Shown: piece after piece, positions 48,741-58,339 of the stretch | Layout: every line of letters starts with the position of its first letter | Position numbering within the stretch: the stretch's first letter is position 1 | Assembly: GCA_030248225.1 (NCBI GenBank) | Contig: JASANE010028175.1 | Location: forward strand, 1-64,000 | Reading direction: 5' to 3' | Source of the DNA: Trileptium ribeirensis | Taxonomy: Eukaryota > Nematoda > Enoplea > Enoplida > Thoracostomopsidae | Length of the DNA: 64,000 nt | Translations under genes and position numbers: made by a program | Notes under the pieces: model-generated | Told to the model about the DNA's origin: nothing | Seen by the model: the letters and a program-made list of their open reading frames with translations, nothing else | Databases searched by the model: none

Positions 48741-49324
48741 GTATCAAGTGGTAGTCGGTTCCTACAGGGAGGAGGTCTTCGGTGTCTCCGAAAGTACCTG
48801 CGGGGTCAGCACCTCTTTGGGGTGGGGTGACCCCTCTGTTCGGGTACGTGCTGTTCCAAAGGTTCGTCTCGTCCTGCACCATTTCGGAATTCGTACGCAT
48901 GTAGCCATAAAGCGGCGCTCACATAGTGTCCCTGGCGTTTAGAATTTCGGTCCTCCTGTATTCGCGACCTCAGTATGGTCGGCCCACGGTAATCTGGGCT
49001 GTATAGACAGTCCGGGTCACACCCGTTTGAGATGTATGTGGCACGCTTCTAGTTTGTTTTCGGTCTCGTCCACACCCTTAGCTGCCAATATCGCACAGAT
49101 TAACAGGTATGCTCTACGGTAAGAGGAATTGACAGTCTACAGGTAGTGTGGTGCGTACGGCAACTAATTGGTTATTCCTGCAGGTAATTTAACTAAAATC
49201 TAAATATTGGTATCGACTCCGGCTTAGGTGTCAAACTGTTCTCCCATTGTTCCTTAAACAATTACTTTACAATGGGCTTTCGAACGTTATTATTTGATGA
49301 TCTTTTTGAATTTCCCATGTTGTA
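48741..49324 (-). repeat. GC-richer repeat, probably 3' part of a LINE
   Basis: A GC-richer block immediately downstream, in minus-strand sense, of the RT fragment at 49325-49750. About 30 bp around 48985-49020 (GTATAGACAGTCCGGGTCAC) resembles 60347-60372 (CATATAGACAGTCAGGGTGA), so the sequence is repetitive. I infer it belongs to the same truncated LINE; there is no protein motif to prove it. Confidence 0.35.
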
Positions 49325-49750
49325 CTAGGTCATTGTGGCAGGTGTTGGCTTCGTTTCTGGAACAAGAATCACAGATTGAAAGTTTGCTCTAGGGTGCGGT
49401 CATTTAGCTGAAGCCAGTCATTTTTCCACGATAATCTGTTGCTCTGTAGTTTCAGCCTGCTAAGGATTACTTTAGCCATGACTTTACACGCATAGCTTAT
49501 CAGGCTGATTGTTCTATAATCCTGGCACCGTTGTAGATTGCTTTTCGTGATGATGAACTACTGAGTCCATGTTTTTGACCGCTCTAAGGTATGCTAGATT
49601 TTGTTACAGATTCTGGTGAGGATGTCTGTCATTGTGACTCCACCCGGTTTGGTCAGTTCAACTGCTATTTTGTCAATACTTTTATGTTTCCCGGATGGCT
49701 GCCACTACTTCTGCAAATCTGCAGATAAGATTGGGAGGTCAAAATTCTGC
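49325..49750 (-). pseudogene. LINE reverse transcriptase fingers fragment
   Basis: Minus-strand reading gives IDKIAVELTKPGGVTMTDIL TRICNKI, then LQRCQDYRTISLISYACKVM AKVILSRLK, then LNDRTLEQTFNL and FLFQKRSQHLPQ. This is the order of RT blocks 1-3 in LINEs with QNYRTISLISHPSKVMLKI and RSTxEQIFNLRIL. Stops and frame changes are present and the catalytic A-C motifs are missing (deleted downstream). It differs in type from the RTs at 1150-3000 and 11845-13774. Confidence 0.75.
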
Positions 49751-50239
49751 TTAAATTTTAACTTGAAGATGGTTTTTTCTTCCAGGTAAAATATCAAGGC
49801 TTTTAAAGTATATAATTTACCTAAGGGCACATTATTCAGCCGGAAAATTGTGCTAAACCGAACTAGCGATTGATTTTTAGTTGATTTTGGTTAAAACGGA
49901 TTTAAAGTGCACACTTTTCACAGGACGATTTGTTGCAATCATGTCGTTGTATTAATTTACACAACCTACATAATATGAACAGACATAATATTTTAAATAC
50001 AGTACATAAAACATACAAACCTAACACACGCTTAATACTGTGACTTTTCTGTCGAGTAGCGGTCATTGTGGACAGTGATCTAGCGCAGAGTGCTATCTTA
50101 TTGTGCCTATTAGCTTCCCACGGGAAGAAGTCATAACTTTTCGCTCTATCTTGTCGGTCGTTGTCCAGTTTAGAAACTGAATACAATGTATATATGTTGT
50201 GAACTGGTTTCTTTTGACATCTGGCTTAACTTATTTAGT

Positions 50240-50443
50240 TTAACGTAAAGTGTGACAATTTATTCTGCGTCTTTGTGTATAATTCATCCTAGACTCGTAG
50301 AAGCGGAAAGCTATCTTCAGGTGTGTCGTCAGCTTAATCTTATTCGGGTCGGTAAGAATATACGGGATCAATTTATTGCCTTCTTCGATGTTTATGAACC
50401 TGCGCACCGATTGTTTTCGGTTAAATTTTAATGACTTGCCCAA
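50240..50443 (-). CDS. Unidentified open frame, possible exon
   Basis: A 67-codon minus-strand frame starting MGKSLKFNRKQSVRRFINIE and containing YILTDPNKIKLTTHLKIAFR. Its composition (basic, few low-complexity runs) is more protein-like than neighbouring frames, and it points away from SRP14 exon 1, 400 bp away, as a divergent gene would. I recognise no family, see no downstream exon, and it could be chance. Confidence 0.15.
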   Translation of the reverse strand: MGKSLKFNRKQSVRRFINIEEGNKLIPYILTDPNKIKLTTHLKIAFRFYESRMNYTQRRRINCHTLR

Positions 50444-50841
50444 TGTATGTATTTAGTATCGGTATTTTATAGCTATGTACAACGAACACGAAATTTGAAT
50501 GGCTAAACTAATACAAACTGTGTAGTATTCTGTCGAATTGTAAAAGTACATTTTTTGACGCCAGGGAATCAAACTGGGCGCATTTAAGCAGCATTACATT
50601 ATGATATGGTAAAAAAAATTAGCTCGTGCAGCAAACCAGCTTCAATTTTAAGAGGTCGTGTATAGATATTGTCTTATATCAAAATACTTCCAGAAGATTT
50701 CGTGTGATATCGTGGCCAGCATTTTTAAATAAGTTTATTGCAACTGTAGCCTCAATTCTTCATATATTTGTGTTTTACAGAAATATAGATCTGACGAAAG
50801 AGTGATTATTTTGTTATTGTATTAAATTATCGCCTAGCGAT

Positions 50842-50865
50842 ATGGTACATATGGAGAATGAAGCG
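50842..50865 (+). CDS. SRP14: SRP14 exon 1 (eight codons)
   Basis: ATG then VHMENEA, ending in phase 0 before donor GTACGT. The vertebrate protein also has eight residues (MVLLESEQ) before the conserved Phe-Leu, and starts with MV. The assignment rests on this length match, the donor and the phase; another short first exon further upstream or within the 3.3-kb intron cannot be excluded. Confidence 0.7.
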
Positions 50866-53800
50866 GTACGTATAATAATTTTTTGCATAAGTGCTGAATA
50901 ACTCGTGTTGAGTCCGTTCCGTCATTGGTGTCAAGAGTCCATGATAGACCCTTGAAGAAGAGTTGGACACACATCTTACACTACGTTATATATGCTGTTG
51001 GATGACGTGATTCATTTTTTCTAATATTTTGTTCCACTTTTAGGGAGCAACAAGTCTCCCACGTGTATCCTACCCATCCACCCAAACTTCGTCCTGACAC
51101 GTCTTACTTTTGCCCCCCCTCCAATTTTTGTTCCATATTTGAAAAAATAAACTTATTTTTGTTCAAATTTGGAATAGAAGTTGTGGGTGACAAGATGACA
51201 GGTAAAAATCCTTGTATTTCAGCTAATTAAATGTGTAAATTACAAAATGTGTAGTTATGTGGAACAAAAATAGGTGAAATATATTCTTATTTTTAATTGT
51301 TGTCCAGTTTGTTTTCAAGGTGCTACCAGTCTATTGAAACGAACATAAGAAAGTAGTCTAACGAAAATATCAGATTAGCATATTCAAAGATAACAGTGTT
51401 AATAATTATCCATCGTTCGTAATAAATGTGGCGCGCGGTTGAACAGTGAGCGAAGAATAACAAAAATCAACTGCAGCAAGACTTAGTCTCTGAGTTGTTG
51501 CACATTAAGTTGCTTTTGCACGAAATACTAACTGGTTTTTCCAAGAATAATATAATATACAGTGCGAGAAATTTTGTGTGTTCTCTCAAATCCAGCTTTA
51601 AGTTATTGCAACGAAGTGAACGAAGGAATTGGAGTTTCCACTGAGTGCTCTAGGTGGAATAGTGGAAATTTCTTTAGTCCGCCGATGTTACTGATAACTC
51701 ATGTTCGGGTGTGTGGATTTAGATAAATTTTTGTATGTTGAACGCGAACATCCCCCATCCCATCCATCCTCCGGGTCAAAACGGCAAAAACAGTTTTGAA
51801 TGGTTCTTTGCTCCAATTTGGACATACTGGTGTCAGTGTTCATCATTTTCACATATATAGGCTTCACATAGAAAAATACAGACCACTATGCACAATCAAC
51901 TCATGGAGATCAACAACTTTGTTAAAGAACGCTTTTTTGTGCTGTCACTCAGCAGCTATGGGCCGAACCTGTTTCGTCGACAATATGCCTCAAATACAGA
52001 TTTTTATCAAATTTCGGTTTACTCCGTGTCATTTTATCACACAATGAGTGTCTATAAGGTTATGGACCATGCTGAATATGATAGTTTAGTTATCTAAAGG
52101 CCAACCTGACCAATATTACACCATTTTATAGGATTTTAAGTGTTTTGTTTTCGACAAATCTGATTTACAAAATGTAGCCTGTTATTTTGCGTACAAAACA
52201 TCAGAATTGGTCTGTATTAAATATCTCGCAGGTAGTAACCAGATTTCCGGTTCCGGTAAGATTCGGATTATGGTTGCTAACTTCGGGTTCAAGCTAATTT
52301 TTGAATCGAAATTCTAGTTTCACGTCTACGGCGAAATTCGCAGTAAACGTTTTCCATTTCAGAGGCAAGATTAGCTAACAAACTTAGCCATAAGTGCAGA
52401 AACTATTCTTGTTGTTATTTGCCTAACAAAAACAGAATATTTTCTGTCTGTATTCACCGTGGTACCTTTGATTAGCTTTTTAATGTCCCAGCTGCCTTTT
52501 TTCCGCTTCTACCAAACAGTTTATAAGCCACATAGGGAAGTGTTGGAAAAAAAACGCTAAATTCTATTAAAAACTGCCAAATGTGCCTTTTTGAGTTCAT
52601 ACAGTTAATACTACTACACACGCGACAGTGTTACACGCATTTTTACTACGATTTTTTTCTCAGGAACCCCGTGGAAATTTTGGAAATAGTTCGCTGTTTT
52701 TCGAAGTACAAGTTGATAAATTTGCGATTACATCCCGTAGGATTGTTCCTTTGATCATGTCTTAATACTACATTATATTAAGAAAGCAATGCTAGGTTGA
52801 GACATACGAAATTTATAAATAACATCTTTCAAGAAAATGATAATTTTAAGAAATATTTTACGTTGTAGGCTTCTGGGACAACATTAGTACAATAATTGCA
52901 CTCATCGTATCTAGCTATTTTAAAATCTGAAGGCCAAATATAGCCCTCAACGTACAACTATTTATTGAAAAAATGCTAAAATTTCCCAATTTTGTCACTG
53001 AAATTTAATAATTTATAACTCAATGGACTTTTAAACCAAAGAAACATAGTTGTTGAACCGGTTAAATAGTCTTTTTTGGCCCGTCGTTTATCGCTAACTA
53101 ACAAAAGGCTATTTAATACTTCATTATATTTTACATTATTTATAAGACAAGGTTCGGGTTTCACTTCCGGTTGCGGCTAAAATTTCAGTTCCAGTTACTC
53201 AATGGTATATCGGTAACAATAACATGAATTCCGATTGTTTGATTGTCTGGAATCCAGCACGAATAATTCATACCTATGGGTTTAAGCTCAGTCAATTAGA
53301 TTTCTAAAATTGTAGTCTCTCTTCTGCAGCATTGTTATGTGTTGTGTACAGGACATTAAGAATATGTGTATATATGTATTGTGTTTCTGTATGGTGAATA
53401 CGATAGTTTGGCTATATAGAGATCAGCATTTCATATTATATATTTCATGCTAATACACGAATATATATTTCACGCTTCTTTTCAGATAGTTACAATGGGT
53501 TTAAAGTCAATTAGCTTGCAGAATGTATTCTGTTTCCAGTACCTTGGTTTTATATTACGTACAGGGCACCATGAATGATCTACATTGGTTTTTCGGTACG
53601 CCGGATAGGATGGTTTAGTTATCTAGAGACCAGCACAATAGTTTATGCGTTTCAGTTATTTTGGATGGGTTTCGAGCCGACGAGGGCTTTGGGTTCCAGA
53701 AGGTGTAAGGTGTATATATAATACATCAAAGACGGCCTGTTACAGGTGATCATAAAATGTAATATTGTAACTGTCACCATTGCCGCTTCGATTTGCCGTC

Positions 53801-56800
53801 GTATGCGAAATGCGAGATACTACATATTAGTTCTTTAATAGAAACGGAGAGATCGAAGTGATCTGAGTTTCCACTGAATGCGGTAGAGGGCAAAATCGTG
53901 AAATTTTCTAGTTTGTGTGTCGATGTAACTCATAACTCATCTTGGTGGTCGGCGAACCCGATTTACCGAAAGAATTTTGTCTGCCGTCACTTATTTGGTT
54001 GAGCATTATTTTCGGAATCTTCAGATAAGTGCAGCTACAATGTAGATGAAACCATGCTAAGCGTGGCTTCACCGCGATTGCGAGATACTTGTTTGATATT
54101 GCCAAAAACTAATTCTGCATACACATAATTTCATAGTTTCCTTGTAGTTTCTCGCTGAGCTGGGACGGATGTTTGGAAAGTCAAAAGCCAATTTGTCAAA
54201 TCCGGTTGTAATAACTATGAAGCGATGTAAGTAATATGGAAGGATGGATAGTTTTAGCATGGTTTGCAAATTGACATGCCAACAATTACATAGTTTTAGT
54301 AAAATGTAACGTTTTAGATGTGAATTTTAGTTATAAAACACAGTTTATAGACATAATGATTTCATGGGTAACAATGGTTATGCCATGTAGCCGGCTGTTG
54401 CTCAGTGTTATCAGTAAAGAAACGCTTTGTATTTTACTGCCGTGATAGATGTGCGCGTTTAAAACTTGGTCTTTTCAAACGTAGCAATCGGTCTAAGGCG
54501 GAGTAAATTATAGGCCTTACATATGGATAATATGTACAGTCTGTGCCTGAAATGGCTGTCGGGTTTCGAGCGAACAGTCATTGAACGAATATGAAATATT
54601 TGTAACAGATCTTCGAAAAACAATCTTGAAGAAAAAAATAATTTCCTTTAACACATTTTATACAACAGCGACATTTTTGTCATATTAACTACAGTTTTCG
54701 TACCAAAATCTTTTTGTTTAAATTTTGGTTACTTTTAACAGTGCTATTTCTGGCAGACACTGTACTTACAATTTAACTACATGTTTTTAGACGTTTCCCA
54801 AGAATCATGCAAAATTGAGAAAAATTAATTTTGGACCAACGAAATTCATTTACAAATACAAAAAATTTTTTGTGCAGAATGGTTTTAAATAAATTTCGTT
54901 TTGTACACAAAAGATGTGTTGACCGATCGGACTGAAACCTTTTTAGTCCGAACTCCCCGGAGGCTATATATACATTATACAGTCAGAATTAAGTGCCCAG
55001 AGATAGAACGAAGTTTTGTTCGATTTCAACTGTTTTGTTTAAATGATGATCGATCATTTACAACTATTTTAACTAAGTTGGATTTTGTTACAGTAAAATA
55101 ACGATCATTTACGATTAATCATTCGTTTAATTTAATACGAATTTCGTTTAAACAAACATCTTTGAATGCCATATCGTTCATTTTCGTCAATATAATAGTT
55201 TTAACATCGTTGATGTGTATGTTAGTGTCATGGTAAACTCGGTTGATTTTAGGTCCAAGGTGCCGGCTGTCGGATTTATTTGCTGTCCATCTTTCACAAC
55301 TTTATGTGAGTAATGACTTATCAGCCGCCTGATAAACCCGCAATTTCATTGGACAAGAAATAAATGTCTGCGTCAGCGAAGATTATAATATAAGGCACGA
55401 AAATGCAGCGTATCCCGTATATCATGTGCACATTATACGTGCACGTATTCGCTGCTAAAAACAAAGCAAATCACTCACAAAAAAGCACGAATAGTTGTTG
55501 AACTGATGTTGGTTTTTCACGAACTATTCGCCAATCTTTGCGAAGGATTTGGTTTTTATGCCCTTAACTTCATGGTGTCGAAAATCAGTCGGGGGTAAGC
55601 TTTTCAAATTTTCAGGAACTCGAAATTTTTCCCGATTTTGCTAAAATTTTACCCAAATTTTGCCAATTTTTGCTAAGATTTTCCGATCATCTCCGGCAGG
55701 AGGTGTGGAGGGGAATTGTTTGAGCCCTCAAGGTATGGGGTAGATTGAGCCTTCAAGCGGGGCCCGATCCTTAGGGAGTAAACACCCATCCGGTTGACAC
55801 CTTTGTCTTAACGGAACATATGATTTAGATGATGGTCGTTCGAAGCCAGTGCCGCGCGAAGCGACGTCTACACCTGCACCGAGTGAATACAAATGTCTTT
55901 TCCGAGCCAAACTTGGCTACAAACATATACGAACTGTGGTCAATCCCAAAGATGTTAATAAATTCCAAATGGTATGTCATGTTAGTTTATGGCTTTCTAG
56001 TTTCCCTAAACAACTACTCTGCCGCGGCGAAAATCTTTCTTAGCGACATTTGTACCATGATTTAATCACACGAGTATCGTAATGACGCTCCGTATGCTAT
56101 TATATTTGTCCTCATATTACACTGGTAAATGCAAAGGGAATTTAAACGGGTAGTGTGAATGGCTAGTTTGCGCTGAATTTAGAGAAGCTTGGTTCACAGT
56201 GGCATTCATTGTGGAAAGATTTCGTCGTACTGGCGGACCATAAAACTCACAGTTACATCATAGCGTGGAACAAATAAGCAAACACCAAATGCTTAAGCGT
56301 CAATAGCGCCAAAATTTAGCTAACGGACATAAATAAAAGCAAATAATGTTTCGCGATTTTCTTTTGAATGTTCACTATCCATTAGGAATTTTTTCCCAAC
56401 GATCTGCATATTATATTGGTGGTCATTCCTTTCATTGTATTTATCAAGCTTTAAAACTCATCCACCTTTTGTAATCTTTCTGCTAAGCACAAAATATAAA
56501 AAATTACAAAGATATATGTTTTTGTCAAAATTGTAGATTTTTAGCATATTGTAGCGTCTCATCTATTTTGCCTTTTCCTATTGAAAGTCAGTGCTCAAGC
56601 TAAGTAAGCTAATGCTCTTAGGTCTGCTAAATCGTATATACTACATAGTTACAGTCACGACCAGAAATAAGTGCAAAATAATCGATCTAAATTTCGATCG
56701 ATTTCGATTAAACGAAATTTCGATCGATTTCGATCGTTTTCGATTTTCGCGCAATTAGATAAATTTCAAAATTTTAAAATTCCCATTTTTTTTGATTAAA

Positions 56801-57254
56801 CGAAATTTCGATCGATTGCGATTAAACGAATTTTCGATCGATTGTACTTATTTCTGGCCGCGACTGTATATAGAAAACCCCTTCGCCTTTAAACTTCATC
56901 GGAAATGAGCACTCAATTTAATGCCGTCAACTCTTTCTATGTGCAGTCACTGCTATAAATAATTGCAAAATAATCGATTCAAATCCTTCGAAATTTCGAT
57001 CGATTTCCACTAAACAAAATTTCTATCGACATAGATTTCGACTTGAACTAAATCTCGATCGATTTCCATTAAGCGAAATTTCGACCTATTTTGATCATTT
57101 GCGATAGCACTTATGCTTTGCCGCAACAATGACTTGAAACTTGCCAATGTTTGATATTGTTTTCTAGGCGTATTCGAGCTTGCTCAAACTGAATATGGAC
57201 AACTTGAAAAAGAGGGATAAGAAATCGAAGTCTGCTCAGACAGCTTGGTCTTGA
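50842..57254 (+). CDS. SRP14: Signal recognition particle 14 kDa protein (SRP14), four exons
   Basis: SRP14 pairs with SRP9 on the Alu domain of 7SL RNA and is needed for elongation arrest when the particle captures a signal peptide; it acts in the cytosol. Coding exons: 50842-50865, 54148-54226, 55829-55971 and 57168-57254. They sum to 333 nt, that is 110 codons plus TGA; introns are GT-AG with phases 0, 1 and 0. Family blocks in order: FLAELGRMFGKSK (residues 9-21), VVITMKRYDGRSKPVP (28-43), YKCLFRAKLGYKHIRTVV (about 53-70), VNKFQMAYSSLL (about 75-86), MDNLKKRDKKSK (about 90-101). The human counterparts are FLTELTRLFQK, VYITLKKYDGRTKPIP, NKCLLRA, VNKFQMAYSNLL and MDGLKKRDKKNK. The Ala/Pro/Thr tail of primate SRP14 is absent, as in most invertebrates. 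Exon 1 is the least secure because it is only eight codons. No lesions are seen. Confidence 0.94.
51600..52228 (+). repeat. Composite repeat family, copy 2, left part (SRP14 intron 1)
   Basis: Head region with GGAGTTTCCACTGAGTGCTC TAGGTGG (51630) and a frame reading NQLMEINNFVKERFFVLSLS SYGPNLFRRQ (about 51891-51980), comparable to the heads at 38.2 and 61.2 kb. It then enters the unit region (GCTGAATATGATAGTTTAGT TATCTA near 52070) and is cut at 52228 by the hAT-like element that occupies 52229-53204. Confidence 0.7.
52229..53204. mobile_element. hAT-like element copy B, inserted in the composite repeat
   Basis: A 976-bp element. Left end CAGGTAGTAACCAGATTTCC, right end reverse-complemented CATTGAGTAACTGGAA. 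Flanking 8-mers ATATCTCG (52221-52228) and GTATATCG (53205-53212) agree at 6 of 8 positions, consistent with an aged 8-bp target duplication. Subterminal CCGG words occur at both ends, as in the element at 10555. The interior aligns with copy A. The host repeat resumes after 53212. No transposase motif was seen. Confidence 0.75.
53205..53830 (+). repeat. Composite repeat family, copy 2, right part
   Basis: Continues the unit region: CCGATTGTTTGATTGTCTGG AATCCAGCACG at 53230, GGTGAATACGATAGTTTGGC at 53393, and GATGGTTTAGTTATCTAGAG ACCAGCAC at 53609. It ends with GTTACAGGTGATCATAAAAT ... GCGAGATACTACATATTAG (53742-53830), matching the ends near 39130 and 61995. Immediately after it, 53835-53945 resembles the head of another copy (GAGTTTCCACTGAATGCGG), so the copies may be tandem. 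Confidence 0.7.
54148..54226 (+). CDS. SRP14: SRP14 exon 2
   Basis: Acceptor tccttgtag, donor GTAAGT, phase 0 in and phase 1 out. It codes FLAELGRMFGKSKANLSNPV VITMKR plus the first base of Tyr35, the first helix and first beta strand of the SRP9/14 fold. Confidence 0.93.
54980..55160. mobile_element. Tc1/mariner-like MITE, partial (SRP14 intron 2)
   Basis: A TA at 54978-54979 is followed by CAGTCAGAATTAAGTGC, a left terminal repeat of the family, then internal TTCGATTTC, CGATCATTTAC and GAATTTCGTTTAAAC words. I could not find the right end, so the copy is truncated or rearranged. Confidence 0.5.
55829..55971 (+). CDS. SRP14: SRP14 exon 3
   Basis: Acceptor tatgatttag, donor GTATGT, phase 1 in and phase 0 out. 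It codes DGRSKPVPREATSTPAPSEY, KCLFRAKLGYKHIRTVVNPK and DVNKFQM. DGRxKP and VNKFQM are near-invariant in SRP14. Confidence 0.95.
56652..56866. mobile_element. Tc1/mariner-like MITE with TA target duplication (SRP14 intron 3)
   Basis: A 215-bp element flanked by TA on both sides (56650-56651; 56867-56868). Left end CAGTCACGACCAGAAATAAG, right end reverse-complemented CAGTCGCGGCCAGAAATAAG: 18 of 20 positions agree. The interior repeats AAATTTCGATCGATTTCGAT and ATTAAACGAA-type words, so most of it is near-palindromic around ATCGAT. No coding capacity. TA duplication plus CAGTC termini fits Tc1/mariner. Confidence 0.88.
56944..57131. mobile_element. Second, diverged Tc1/mariner-like MITE (SRP14 intron 3)
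   Basis: Starts CAGTCACTGCTATAAATAAT and ends with GCACTTATGCTTTGCCGCAA, a decayed version of the right end of the neighbour at 56866. It has the same ATTTCGATCGATTTCCATTA interior. It ends about 35 bp before the SRP14 exon 4 acceptor. Confidence 0.65.
57168..57254 (+). CDS. SRP14: SRP14 exon 4 (terminal)
   Basis: Acceptor gttttctag, phase 0. It codes AYSSLLKLNMDNLKKRDKKS followed by a short polar tail ending AWS and TGA at 57252-57254. The lysine-rich end is the RNA-contacting C-terminus of the family. No canonical AATAAA was found in the next 230 bp. Confidence 0.94.
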   Translation, partial: AYSSLLKLNMDNLKKRDKKSKSAQTAWS

Positions 57255-57686
57255 TATTGTTGCTGTTTTTATTCATATTATTTTTTGGATATTTGTGTTG
57301 ATGTTTTATTTCGCACTTGCAATTCAAAGGTTAAAGTTGTGCGCAATTTGTTCAAAACACATTATATTGCCATAGTTTATTGTGCATTTTAATCGTTTAA
57401 AGCAATGTTAAACAACCACACAAAGTATGACTATAATGCTGTATCACATGAAACAGTTACGTAACGAATATTTGTATTTGGTACATGTTGTGTAGCCATC
57501 ATTTTAAATTTTTGTGCGTAAATCTATCCTTTAACACCCGAGCTAGTTTTCGTATCGTACAATTTTATTGATAACTTCAAGCCCGTGATGCGCATCAAAC
57601 CTCTGTTGCACTGTCGAGAACGGCGTACGCAAACCACTGAACTGGTTGTGAGCTGTTGATCGGCTCCTTAACGAACCTCGTAAAGT

Positions 57687-58332
57687 GAGCGATAACGAAC
57701 TTCGCAAAGTGAGCGAATAACAATGCGCGTGCAAACATACATAACGCGATATGCTTTGTTTGTGAAACGCCTTGTAATATAGGCGGATTCCATTTATTGG
57801 CAGAATTCGGCATGAAAGGATTACTGTAAATATATATTTACTTCTAGCTAAAAATACTTCTGTTACTATGCAGTGCAGTACATATTACATTCGCAGTAGT
57901 GTATGAAACCAAACTACTTTGTACATACGCACCTACTAATTTTTAATTCGAACAAAATTTACGCAATATGTTAGAAAGTCTATCTTCCGTACGCCTTAGG
58001 TCATAACATGAGCGATAACGAACCTCGCAAAGTGAGGGAATAACAATGCGCGTGCAAACATACATAACGCGATATGCTTTGTTAGTGAAACGCCTTGCAA
58101 TATGGGCGGATTCCAGTTATTGGCAGAATTCGGCATGAAAGGATTACTGTAAATATATATTTACTTCTAGCTAAAAATACTTCTGTTACTATGCAGTGCA
58201 GTACATATTACATTCGCAGTAGTGTATGAAACCAAACTACTTTGTACATACGCACCTACTAATTTTCAATTCGAACAAAATTTTACGCAATTATTAGAAA
58301 GTCTATCTTCCGTACGCCTTAGGTCATAACAT
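57687..58332. repeat. Tandem duplication, 323-bp period
   Basis: 57687-58009 and 58010-58332 are nearly identical, differing at a handful of positions, for example GAACTTCGC against GAACCTCGC, GTAATATAGGCGG against GCAATATGGGCGG, and ATTTTTAATTC against ATTTTCAATTC. Each contains GCGATATGCTTTGTT, GCAGTGCAGTACATATTACA and ends AGGTCATAACAT. A shorter repeat of about 22 bp (TAACGAACCTCGTAAAGTGA GCGA) precedes copy 1 and may have seeded it. The high identity implies a recent duplication; no gene is seen inside. Confidence 0.95.
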
Positions 58333-58339
58333 CAATTCA

